DNA of 64,000 nt from Cohnella ginsengisoli (GTDB taxonomy: Bacteria > Bacillota > Bacilli > Paenibacillales > Paenibacillaceae): NCBI RefSeq assembly GCF_029525555.1, contig NZ_JAPDHZ010000008.1:310001-374000 (forward strand). Reading direction: 5' to 3'. The position numbers were made by a program, and so were the translations under genes. A model generated the notes under the pieces. That model did not search any database and was not told where the DNA came from. It worked only from the letters and a program-made list of their open reading frames with translations. Position 1 is the first letter of the stretch; the number at the start of each line of letters is the position of its first letter. Positions 55,605-64,000 of this stretch are shown in pieces.

Positions 55605-57204
55605 TTACTGCTTCGCCAAAAACGCGTCGATCTGCGATTGCAGCTCGGTCTGGATCTTGGCGATGCCGGCCGCGTCCAGCTGCTTGTTCAGATCGGCCAG
55701 GCCTTTGTCGATGTCTTTGACCAGGCCGTATTCGAGCGGAATGCCGTAGCGCAGCATGACGTTGCCGACGTTGGCGATCTCCGTCTTGACCTTGCTGTTG
55801 TCGAACACGAAAGTCTCGAGCGGGTAATGGTAGACGTTCTTTTCCCAGCTCTTGACCAGGTCCGACGCTTCCTGCGGGAACGCTTCGTTGTCGCGGTTGA
55901 GCGGCGAGTTGAAGCTCCAGTTGGAGAAGCCCGTGAAGTTCGGGTTCTTGTCGAGCGCCTTGTACTTGTCGTCGCCGACCGGCTCGTAGTGGACGCCGTT
56001 GATGCCGTACATGATCAGGTCGTGCAGCTCTTTGTCGTTCTGGAACAGGTCGATCGCCATTAGCGCGCGCTCCGGGTTTTTGGAGGACGCGTGCACCGAC
56101 GTACCGTTTTGCGTCGAGATCGCCACCGACTTCTTCTTGCCTTGGTTAATATCCGCCAGCGCCACTTCGTACGGCGAATTTTCCTGGCGCATGAGCGCCA
56201 TCAGCGAGCCGAGCGTGCCGTTGTTATGCGTGATCGAAGCCGTCTTGCCCGCCTTGAAGTCCGCCTGGTGGTCGTTTTTGCTGTTCAGCACGTTTTTCGA
56301 CCAGGCGTTGTGGTCCGCGAGATCCTTGTAATACGTCGCCAATTGCTTGAACTCCGGCGTGTTGTAGACGTTGAACACTTGCCCCTTATCGTCCGTCAGC
56401 TTGAAGGCGAACGGCATATCCAGGTCGAACATGTTCCACTCGTTCTGCTGTTTGAGCAGCACGCGGTCGAGGTTGTGGAACTTCCAGTCGCCCGTCTCCG
56501 GCGTGAACGGCACGATGCCCTTCTCCTTCTCGGCAATCGTTTTCAAATATGTGGCATACGCTTCCGGGCTGTTGATCTCGGGCAGGTTGTACTTTTTTGC
56601 GCAGATCTTCGCGGTACAGGATCAGCTTCTCTACGGATTCCCCGCGGTTCTGCGGCACCATGTAGAGCTTGCCGTTGACCTTCGCCTGGTCCCAGCTGAC
56701 CTTGGACATGTTCTTCCATGCCTGCGGCGCGTACTTAGCCAGCATATCGTCGGTGAGTTCAAGAAATCCGCCCTTCAGCGCCTGGTCGTTGTAGCCCGCC
56801 CAGTTGGCCGAGTAGATCAGGTCGAAGTTCTCGTCCGCGGCCAGCTTCAGCGGATACTTCTGCGCCCAGTCGGACCAGTCGAGGAATTCGCCTTCGATCG
56901 TCGCGTTGATCTTCTCCTTAAGCTTCTTGTTGATCTCGGCGAAAACGGAATCGTAATCAACCGGCTTCGGTCCGACGAAGATCATCTTCAGCTTCACTTC
57001 TTTGGACGTGTCGACGGCCCCTTCGGCCGGCGCGGCGGCGCTGCTGCTCGCAGACGAGGCCGAGGCCGACGCGCTCTTGGACGGCTCCGCGCTTGAACTT
57101 GCCGACGATCCGGAATTTTTGTTGTCGTTGCCGCCGCATGCGCTCATGATCATCACGAAAGCGAACAACAGCGTGAACATCGTCCATCTGCTTTTTCTCA
57201 ACAT
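55605..57204 (-). CDS. Lipoprotein sugar-binding protein, DUF3502-type (frameshifted)
   Basis: About 532 residues. Lipobox MSAC (Cys near residue 23), Ser/Ala linker, then an extracellular binding domain (VKLKMIFVGPKPVDYDSVFA, YSANWAGYNDQALKGGFLEL, KLYMVPQNRGESVEKLILYR). A T6-run indel (56593-56598) interrupts it. The C-terminal half with KNPERALMAIDLFQNDKELH, VGDDKYKALDKNPNF and a helical end follows the DUF3502 group of solute-binding proteins. GGGGGAAG precedes the ATG. With the two permease genes upstream it forms an uptake system for an oligosaccharide. Confidence 0.88.
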
Positions 57205-57278
57205 GCCGATCTTCCCCCTAATGATAGTCTTAACCCTTGTCTGATGAAGCTATATCGATAAACCGGGTCGCCCCGTAT

Positions 57279-58211
57279 TCATCCCTTTACCGCGCCGATC
57301 GTGAGACCTTGAACGAAGTAGCGCTGCACGAACGGATAGGCCAGCAGGATCGGGCCCGTCGCGACGACCGTCATCGCCATCTTCAAACTTTCTGTCGGAA
57401 TGGCCGTCGTCACGACAGCCCCCGCGCCCATCATCGCCTTGCGCATGCCGTCCATGTTGCCCAGCATTTTGTACAAATAGTACTGAAGCGGCATGAGCTT
57501 CTCGTCCGACACGAACAGCAGGGCGTTGTACCAATCGTTCCAATAGGCCAGCGCCAGGAACAGCCCGATCGTCGCGAGCGCCGGCTTGGAGAGCGGCAGA
57601 ATCAGCTGCGCATAGATGCGGAAGTCGCCTGCGCCGTCGATCTTGGCCGACTCGACGATCGCCTCCGGGATGCCGCCGAGGAACGACTTCATGACGATGA
57701 TGTAGAAGACGTTGAGCACGAGCGGCACGATCAGCGCGAGCACCGTATCCTTCATGTGCAAGTAGTTCACGATGAGCAGGTACCACGGGACGAGCCCGCC
57801 GCTGAACAAGGTGGTGAAGAAAAAGAAGAAGGAAAAGCCGTTGCGCCACTTGAAGTCCCTGCGGGACAGCGCGTAGGACGTCATCGAAGTCAGGAACAGC
57901 CCCAGCAGCGTGCCGCCGATCGTCACCCCGATCGTCACCAGGTAGGCCTGGATCATCTCGGTCGGGTATTTAAACAAAATGCTGTACGCCTCGACCGAAA
58001 AGTCCGTCGGGATAAACTGATAACCCGCCGTAATGATCCGGTTCTCGCTCGTCAGCGACGAAGACACGACCAGCAGGAACGGCAGCAGGCAAAGCAGCGC
58101 CATGATCGTCAGCGATACGTACCCGATAGCGGCGAATACTTTCTGATCCGTCTTTTTGACGCCCGAGGTTTTGGCGAACGACTTGTCCGCATTCAGCTCC
58201 GTTGCGCTCAT
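57279..58211 (-). CDS. Sugar ABC transporter permease, LplC-like (cluster 2)
   Basis: 310 residues from the ATG at 58211 (AGGAGGC upstream), six helices. SLTIMALLCLLPFLLVVSSS is helix 1, EAIVESAKIDGAGDFRIYAQ the EAA loop, and QRYFVQGLTIGAVKG the family-typical C-terminus. It lies between its LplB partner (16-bp gap) and the binding protein. Same architecture as 27494-28366, but clearly different sequence, so the two clusters are paralogous rather than recently duplicated. Confidence 0.9.
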   Translation of the reverse strand: MSATELNADKSFAKTSGVKKTDQKVFAAIGYVSLTIMALLCLLPFLLVVSSSLTSENRIITAGYQFIPTDFSVEAYSILFKYPTEMIQAYLVTIGVTIGGTLLGLFLTSMTSYALSRRDFKWRNGFSFFFFFTTLFSGGLVPWYLLIVNYLHMKDTVLALIVPLVLNVFYIIVMKSFLGGIPEAIVESAKIDGAGDFRIYAQLILPLSKPALATIGLFLALAYWNDWYNALLFVSDEKLMPLQYYLYKMLGNMDGMRKAMMGAGAVVTTAIPTESLKMAMTVVATGPILLAYPFVQRYFVQGLTIGAVKG

Positions 58212-58227
58212 GTCACCAGCCTCCTCT

Positions 58228-59148
58228 TTAGAATAGCGCGCGGTCTTTGTCGTACCGCCGTACCGCATAGTTGACCGCCATGATCGTAGCGAAGCCGAGC
58301 ACCGATTGGAAGACGCCGGCCGCGGCCGACATGCCGATGTCGTTGGACGTGATGAGCGACCGGAAGACAAAGGTGTCGATGACGTCCGTCGCGGAGAACA
58401 GCATCCCGTTGTTGCCGACCATGTTGTAGAACATCCCGAAGTCCCCGCGGAAAATGTTGCCGACCGCCAGCAGCACCAGGATGATGATCGTCGGGTACAG
58501 ATTCGGGATCGTCACCTTCAGGATGCGCTGGAAGATGTTCGCCCCGTCGATCTCCGCCGCCTCGTACATCTCGGTGTCGATGCTCGTGATGGCGGCCAGA
58601 TACATGACCGTACCGTACCCGAGCCCCTTCCAGGCGGACACCAGCACCAGCAGAAACGGCCAGTAGGCGGGCGTGTTGTAAATATCGACCGGCTCAAGCC
58701 CGAGTCCTCTGAGCATGGCGTTCACGGTGCCAATGTCGTAGTTCAGCAGGTTGTAGGCGATGGCGCCGACCACGACCCAGGAAATGAAGTACGGAAGGAA
58801 CAGCGACGACTGAATGATTTTGCGAAACCACTTGCCCCCGACTTCAAAAAGCAGGATCGCGGCGAAAATTTGCAGGACGTTGTTCACCGCGATAAAGGCC
58901 ACGTTGTACAGCGCCGTATTGCGCGTCACCTGCCAGGCGTTGCCCGAGTCGAAGAAAAAGCGGAAGTTGTCCAGTCCGTTCCATGCGCTGCCGAAAATGC
59001 CGCCGGCATAATCGTAGCGCTTGAACGCGATGACGATGCCCGCCATCGGGATATAAGCGAACAAAAGGTAGAAGACGACCGCAGGGGTCAGCATCAACAA
59101 GAACATTTTGTATTTTTTCACATCGTGCCAGAAGCTGCGCAGCCGCAT
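58228..59148 (-). CDS. Sugar ABC transporter permease, LplB-like (cluster 2)
   Basis: 306 residues, six helices. FLLMLTPAVVFYLLFAYIPM is helix 1 and YEAAEIDGANIFQRILKVTI the EAA loop. First gene of the minus-strand operon permease-permease-binding protein. The yesN-like gene 190 bp downstream (59338-60921) is in the same direction, ending at its own terminator before this operon begins, so the operon has its own promoter, likely in 59149-59280. The cognate ATPase is not in the window. Confidence 0.9.
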   Translation of the reverse strand: MRLRSFWHDVKKYKMFLLMLTPAVVFYLLFAYIPMAGIVIAFKRYDYAGGIFGSAWNGLDNFRFFFDSGNAWQVTRNTALYNVAFIAVNNVLQIFAAILLFEVGGKWFRKIIQSSLFLPYFISWVVVGAIAYNLLNYDIGTVNAMLRGLGLEPVDIYNTPAYWPFLLVLVSAWKGLGYGTVMYLAAITSIDTEMYEAAEIDGANIFQRILKVTIPNLYPTIIILVLLAVGNIFRGDFGMFYNMVGNNGMLFSATDVIDTFVFRSLITSNDIGMSAAAGVFQSVLGFATIMAVNYAVRRYDKDRALF

Positions 59149-59280
59149 ATCCGCTCCCCCCTCTCTCCTCTGTAGCTCTCATTATAGAAGGCGGGACGAA
59201 GCGGCATAATTCAGCGGAACAACTAAACTTAATACAAATTCAACGATCGAGGTGAAAAGTTTAAGTTCCGATTCGTCCGA

Positions 59281-59320
59281 AAAAAAAGGAGGCCCCTGTT
59301 CCCGCGGGAACCGGAGTCTC
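59281..59320 (-). terminator. Intrinsic terminator of the yesM-yesN pair
   Basis: A hairpin centred on GTTCCCGCGGGAAC, extended by GGCCCC / GGAGTC-type pairing, with seven T on the minus strand. Confidence 0.75.
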
Positions 59321-59337
59321 GTGAAGGGGGCGTCGAT

Positions 59338-60921
59338 TCAGATGTTGTGCTTCTTGCGGTATTCGCCGGGGGACATGCCCATGTGCTGCTTGAACTGGCG
59401 GTTGAAGTAGATGATGTTTTTATAGCCGACCTGCTCCGCGATCTCGTACACCTTCTTGGTCGGCTCCTGCAGCAGCTCGCATACCCGCTTCATGCGCAGG
59501 TCGTTCAGAAAGTCGCTGAACAGGCTGTTGGTCTCGGCCTTGAATAGCTGGCCCAGGTAGTTCGGCGTAAAGTTAAAATGCGCGGCCACTTCGTTGAGCG
59601 TGATTTTCTGCTCCAGCCTGTCCTTCACGTACGCCGTAATGTCGTCGATCAGCTTGCGCTTCTGTCGCTGCCGCTTCAGGTAGAGCAGCTCGGACAGCTC
59701 GAAAAAACGCCTTCTGAGCCAGGACAATATGTCGTGCACCGTCTCGAACTGAAACAGGATGAGCGGCTGGTGAGCGTCCCAATTCAGAATCTCGTACAGA
59801 TGCTCGTTGAGCTGCCGCAGATCCGCGTGAAGCTTGGACGTGATTCGGATGATTAGATCGTAAATCTCGTGCTTCTGGGAGAGCGGATGGTCGCCGTCGA
59901 ACAGCTGCAGCAGGCAGTCGTCGATCGTCGTCAGGTCGTACTCGAGCATCGCCTTCAGCATCCGGTCGACGATCTCCTCCAGGTTCGGGGCGATCCGCTC
60001 CTTCGGGCGCCACTGCGAGGCGTCCTTGATGAGCCGGTTTTTGCCGACGATCCACTTGATGCTGAGCGCGGCTTGCGCCTGCCGGTAGGAGTCGTGCAGC
60101 TGGTCGAACGCGGTCGTGTACATCCCGGTTCCGATCGTGACGGAGAAGGCGAACTCGGCGTAAAAAGCGCGGATCAGCTCTTCGAGCAGGGCGGAAAAAG
60201 AAGGCTCGGGCACGGCGGCCAGCAGGACGAAGCGGCTGTCGTAGGCGTCGATGACGAGGCCCATGTTGCGCTCCTGCGCGAACCGGCGGATGAACCCGGC
60301 GGCGCCGGCGAGCCATGCGCGGCGCTCCTCCGCGGTCGAGCTGCTGGTCTTCCACGCGATATCGTCGATCTCGACGATGGCGACCGCGGTGCCGCCCTGG
60401 AGCATCGGCGCCAGGAAGCTGCGGACGTGCGCCTCGACATCGCCAGGCGCGGACTCGTTGAACCAGCGCAGCAGCAGCTCCTGGTTGACGAGCGACAGCG
60501 TCTCGGTCAGCGACGTATGCTGCCGTCTCTCCCGCTCGATCTTGCCGCATAGCTCCGTCAAAGTCGCATTCAGCTCGCCGTCCTCGACGGGCTTGAGCAG
60601 ATAGCCGTAAGCGTTCAGTTGGATGGCCTGCTTCGCGTAGCCAAAGTCCTCGTGTCCGCTGATGAACACGATGGACACCTGCGGATTGATCTCCTTGGCC
60701 TGCCGCGCGAATTCGGTGCCGGACATGATCGGCATACGAATGTCGGACAGGATGATGTCGATCCGCTGCTGCTTCATCAGGTTAAGCGCAGCGAATCCGC
60801 TCGAGGCCGTCCGCACGCTTGCGCCCGACAGCTGCTCGTGCCCGGCGACCCGGCGCCTCAGCCATTCCAGGTCGACCGCCTCGTCGTCCACCAACAAGAC
60901 GTTGATTCCGTTATCCGTCAT
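59338..60921 (-). CDS. YesN-type response regulator (cluster 2)
   Basis: 527 residues, intact. REC at 1-125: NVLLVDDEAVDLEWLRRRVA, phospho-Asp in DIILSDIRMPIMSG, VFISGHEDF, GYLLKPVED. A middle region of ~290 residues has a degenerate cyclase-like pattern (VAIVEIDDIAW, FSVTIGTGMY). AraC DNA-binding domain at ~425-527: LNEVAAHFNFTPNYLGQLFK and YEIAEQVGYKNIIYFNRQFK. The start overlaps the kinase stop by 4 bp (ATGA), so they are coupled. It probably activates the permease/binding-protein operon at 55605-59148. Confidence 0.93.
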   Translation of the reverse strand: MTDNGINVLLVDDEAVDLEWLRRRVAGHEQLSGASVRTASSGFAALNLMKQQRIDIILSDIRMPIMSGTEFARQAKEINPQVSIVFISGHEDFGYAKQAIQLNAYGYLLKPVEDGELNATLTELCGKIERERRQHTSLTETLSLVNQELLLRWFNESAPGDVEAHVRSFLAPMLQGGTAVAIVEIDDIAWKTSSSTAEERRAWLAGAAGFIRRFAQERNMGLVIDAYDSRFVLLAAVPEPSFSALLEELIRAFYAEFAFSVTIGTGMYTTAFDQLHDSYRQAQAALSIKWIVGKNRLIKDASQWRPKERIAPNLEEIVDRMLKAMLEYDLTTIDDCLLQLFDGDHPLSQKHEIYDLIIRITSKLHADLRQLNEHLYEILNWDAHQPLILFQFETVHDILSWLRRRFFELSELLYLKRQRQKRKLIDDITAYVKDRLEQKITLNEVAAHFNFTPNYLGQLFKAETNSLFSDFLNDLRMKRVCELLQEPTKKVYEIAEQVGYKNIIYFNRQFKQHMGMSPGEYRKKHNI

Positions 60922-62667
60922 TGATCACCGCGCTCCTTGTCTTCCCGAATCTCTGCGTTGTCCATCGGCAGGATCAGCTCGACGGTCGTGCCCGCGCCGT
61001 AGTAGCTCCCGATGCGAATGCCGAAGTCGCTGCCGTACCTCATCTTGATTCGTTCCTCCACGTTCTTCAGGCCGTAGCCGCCGGAGCGCGCTTCGCTCGA
61101 ACGCATTCTCTTAAGCGTGTCCGGCCGCATCCCGATGCCGTTGTCGATGACCTTCAGCTCGATTCGGTCGCCGCCGAGCCGCCTGCCCGTGATCCGGATG
61201 GCGATCGACTCCCCGAACCAGGCGTGCTTGAATATATTTTCCACGAACGGCTGCAGGACGAGCTTGATGATCGGCACCCGCAAAATATCCGGGTCGATAT
61301 CGACATACACCTGGAAGGTGTCCGCGTACTTGACCCGTTGGATGTCGAGATACGCCTTGACCTGCTCCACTTCTTCTTCAAGAGAAATATAGACTTGCCC
61401 CTCGTTCAGCGTCAGCCTGTAAAATTTGGAAAGCTCCTGAACCATCTTCGTCACCTTGTCGGCCTCGCCGAGATTTGCCAGGCTGCCGATCGTCGAGAGC
61501 GTGTTGTACAGGAAATGCGGACTGATCTGCGCTTGCAGCACGTCCAGCTCCGCCTGCTTTTTTTTGCATACCCTGCTCGTAGACGTCCCGGATCAGCTCC
61601 TGGATGCTCTGGGCCATCTGGTTGAAGGCGTCGGCGATGTAGACGAACTCGTCGTTGCCGGCGAACCCGATCCGCTTGTAGAAGTTGCCCTCCTGGAACG
61701 ACCGTACGAGCGACACGATCCGCTTCATCTTCTTGCCGGACAGCCGCGCGACGAGGAAGCCGATAAGCGCCATGACCGCGAAGCTGATCGCGCAGACGGC
61801 GCCGATCACCCTGCGCATCTTGCTCGCGTCTTTGTTCAAGTACCGGTGAGGCACCCAAGTCTCGATCGCATAGTCGGAATCGGGGATATCTTCGCTGATG
61901 ATCAGGTAGGAGCTCGCGTCGGCATTCGCCGCCATCGTCCCGCGCTCGTACAGATTCGCGGCCGTTGCCTTATCCTTCAGCCGGAGGACGATGCCCTGCT
62001 CGATCGGAAACGTATCGAAGTTGCCGAGCAGCTCGTCGAACCTCGCCGTTACGCGAATGTAGCCGATGAGCGACTGTGTGCCGTTCGCGGCGAACAGCTT
62101 GCGAAAATAGGAGATGTTCCCGAGCTCGCGGTCGGTGTCGATTTGCAGCCACAGCTTGTCCCTGCTCGACGGGGAGACGGACTTGAGCCAATCCGTCTGC
62201 GCGACGCCCTGCGCGGACAGCACGTAATAATCGCTCCGGACGATCGGCTGCGACATGTCGTCGCCCCCGATCTCCAGCATCGTCTCGTTGACCGCGTACA
62301 GGACGAGCCTCAGCTTGTTGCCGTACAGCTGGAGCGGCGCCTTCATGTACGGCACGATATCGTCTTTCATCTTCAGCATGTTTTCCCGGAGATCGCCCCT
62401 GAACTGCAGCGCGTTCTGGAACGTCGTATTGAGAAAAAGCGAATTCGTCATGCGCGTAATCTCGTCCATCTGGTATTCGATATTGTTGCTCGTCTGCCGC
62501 ATCGCGGTCCGGATGTTCGTCTCCGCCATCTCGGTCCGGGACTCCACGAGCATGGTGTACGAGATGTAGCCCACCAGAATATCCGTCAGCAGAACCAGCA
62601 CCAGATAGGGCAGCATCGTTTTATAGGTAAACGGGATGTATTTGCGGTTCAGCCGGAAAATCCCCAT
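60918..62667 (-). CDS. YesM-type sensor histidine kinase (cluster 2, frameshifted)
   Basis: About 583 residues. Helix 1 (MLPYLVLVLLTDILVGYISY), outer sensor of ~260 residues, helix 2 (RVIGAVCAISFAVMALIGFL), HAMP, then after a T9-run indel (61558-61566) the kinase domain with phospho-His in LQAQISPHFLYNTLSTIGSL, N box LQPFVENIFKHAW and G box VIDNGIGMRPDTLKRMR. AAAGGGAG lies before the ATG. It senses an extracellular sugar for the adjacent uptake operon. Same layout as the cluster 1 kinase. Confidence 0.91.
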
Positions 62668-62829
62668 GCGCGCGCTCCCTTTCCGTTTCGAATCACCCCC
62701 GGAGAAGCGGGTTGACCCATTTTACAATGAAATGTGAGCGGTTACTAGATGTTCGGCATCGTCTCTTGGACCGTCTGCGGATCGCCGGCGTCTCGCGTAC
62801 CGGCCATGCGTATCGCGAAAAAACCGGTC

Positions 62830-62912
62830 TATCGCGCAAAAGTGCAGGATAGCGAGCCGGCACCACGCGGGGAAGCGTCATTTGCGCTGTATCGTGTACA
62901 TTTGCAGGATAC
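62830..62912. repeat. Two family E repeat copies
   Basis: TATCGCGCAAAAGTGCAGGA (62830) and TATCGTGTACATTTGCAGGA (62890), both closing with TA to pair with TATC, 60 bp apart. They match the array at 41681-41866, 21 kb away. They fill most of the ~370-bp gap between the kinase and the SLH terminator; I see no gene there. Confidence 0.75.
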
Positions 62913-63035
62913 GCGTAGCCGGGGCGATTTTCGGCGCAACTGGTTCTCTGCGTTCGCGCCTATACAGCGCGTCAACGTTATGTTCCAGTATGCGCCGTCC
63001 ATCGGCATTGGGTCCGGACGGGACGGGCGGCATGG

Positions 63036-63059
63036 AAAAAGAGGGGCCGGCGGCCCCTC
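63036..63059 (-). terminator. Intrinsic terminator of the SLH gene
   Basis: GAGGGGCC / GGCCCCTC with a 3-nt loop, followed by TTTTT on the minus strand. Confidence 0.8.
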
Positions 63060-63113
63060 CCGATATCATTCTATGAAGTTGAGATTCATGGCCGCGTTCG
63101 AACGGTCCGCCCC

Positions 63114-64000
63114 TCAGGCATCGAGGAAGCCGACCGCGCGCAGCATACGCAGGAGCATCGCCGCGGTCTCCGCGCGCGTAATCTGCTGCTGCGGGCGAAG
63201 GCGTCCAGACGGATCGCCCTGGATCAAGCCGCTATGGACGGCGGCCGTCATCGCTTCCCGGGCCCAGGCCGAGACCTGTCCTGCATCGGCGAAGCCGGCG
63301 AGCGCCGCTGGCGAGCCTGACGCGGGGGGGAATGACCCGCCGTCGTCATCGCTCGCATGAGCACGGCCGCGGCTTCCTGTCGGCTGATGGGCGCATCCGG
63401 ACGGAATCGTCCGCTTGCTTCGCCCTGCACGATGCCCGCTTGCGCCGCGGCCGCCACAGCCTCTGCATACCAGCTGCCGCTGGCGACATCGCCGAAGGCC
63501 GGACTCGTCGCGGCTGCATCCTGCAAGCCGAGGGCGCGTACGACCATGGCCGTCATTTCCGCGCGGGTGACCGGAGCGCCGGGCGCGAAGCTGCCCTCGT
63601 CGACCCCGTTAATGACGAGCAAGGAAGCAAGCGTGTGAACGTCTTCTTCCGCCCACGAGCCTTGAACGTCGGCAAACCGCTTGTCGTAGGTCAGCAAGGC
63701 ATAGAGGCCGCCCGTTTGCGTCTTCCACTGCACGTCCGCATCCCCAAGCATGGTCGGCACCGGCGCAAACGTCTGCTGCGAAGCTGCGTAAACCGCGCTG
63801 AACAGCCGACCTTGAATCCCGGTTGCCGGCCGCGGGACCGTGACCGTGACGTAATGTCCGTAAGCGGACAACGGCCGCTCGGTCCCTCCGGCGAGCAGCG
63901 TCAGCTCCAGCTGGAGCGGCTGTCCGTGCATGACTGCGCCGAGCCGCTCCGCCGCGCGCGCGACCTCGCTCCGCTCGGCATCGCCCGCAAGGGACAGCCG
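63114..64000 (-). CDS. S-layer homology (SLH) domain surface protein, C-terminal part (cut by window edge; frameshifted)
   Basis: About 295 visible residues. Three SLH repeats follow a beta-rich region: YDKRFADVQGSWAEEDVHTL..GVDEGSFAPGAPVTRAEMTA; FGDVASGSWYAEAVAAAAQA..RFRPDAPISRQEAAAVL; and, after a G7-run indel (63324-63330), VSAWAREAMTAAVHSGLIQG..LRPQQQITRAETAAMLLRML. SLH triplets anchor proteins to pyruvylated wall polysaccharide. The preceding region (LQLELTLLAGGTERPLSAYG) suggests a large surface protein starting beyond the window. The frame is open to position 64000. Confidence 0.88.

Overview
The window looks like the chromosome of a high-GC, endospore-forming member of the Paenibacillaceae (a Cohnella- or Paenibacillus-like organism; this is inference). 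The pointers are a germinant-receptor operon, the small spore protein Tlp, a CgeD-like spore glycosyltransferase, two YesM/YesN two-component systems each next to LplB/LplC-type sugar permeases and a lipoprotein binding protein, a GH3 pair under a LacI repressor, stalk-domain and SLH-domain surface proteins, and Firmicute-style A-rich Shine-Dalgarno sites in GC-rich DNA. No rRNA, tRNA, integrase, transposase or CRISPR-Cas gene was recognised.

Layout. 1-3.3 kb: a ROK regulator (cut by the window edge), an MFS/isochorismatase operon and its divergent TetR gene. 3.5-6.8 kb: a membrane GGDEF-EAL protein behind a c-di-GMP-I riboswitch, and a CgeD-like glycosyltransferase. 7-15.7 kb: an MFS/LysR pair, a 0.6 kb tandem-repeat array, tlp, a SwrC-like RND pump and an ABC exporter fused to a cNMP-binding domain. 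15.7-20.4 kb: a SET protein and a gerA-C-D-B operon. 20.6-26.9 kb: a domain-swapped GH3, LacI and a divergent conventional GH3. 27.5-35.4 kb: sugar ABC permeases, YesM/YesN, a binding protein and a truncated acetylxylan esterase. 35.4-46.1 kb: mixed genes, including a TetR regulon with repeated operators, a stalk protein, a polysaccharide deacetylase and a GNAT. 46.6-54.5 kb: ECF sigma/anti-sigma, MCP, a secreted PPC protein, HelD and nitronate monooxygenase. 55.2-62.7 kb: a second binding protein/permease/YesNM cluster. 63.1 kb to the end: an SLH protein.

Two points colour everything else. First, more than twenty otherwise well-conserved genes carry single-base frameshifts, nearly all inside homopolymer runs. 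I read these as uncorrected sequencing indels and annotate the genes as single CDSs spanning both frames. Second, at least six unrelated intergenic repeat families recur here with nearly the same unit length (50-52 bp). Most units carry one inverted repeat, and the arrays sit directly beside gene ends or beside a truncated gene. That shared 51-bp register is the feature most likely to be undescribed.

Functionally the window joins plant-polysaccharide scavenging (GH3 enzymes, esterase remnant, two sugar-uptake clusters with extracytoplasmic sensing), spore biology (Ger receptor, Tlp, CgeD-like) and envelope or efflux functions.
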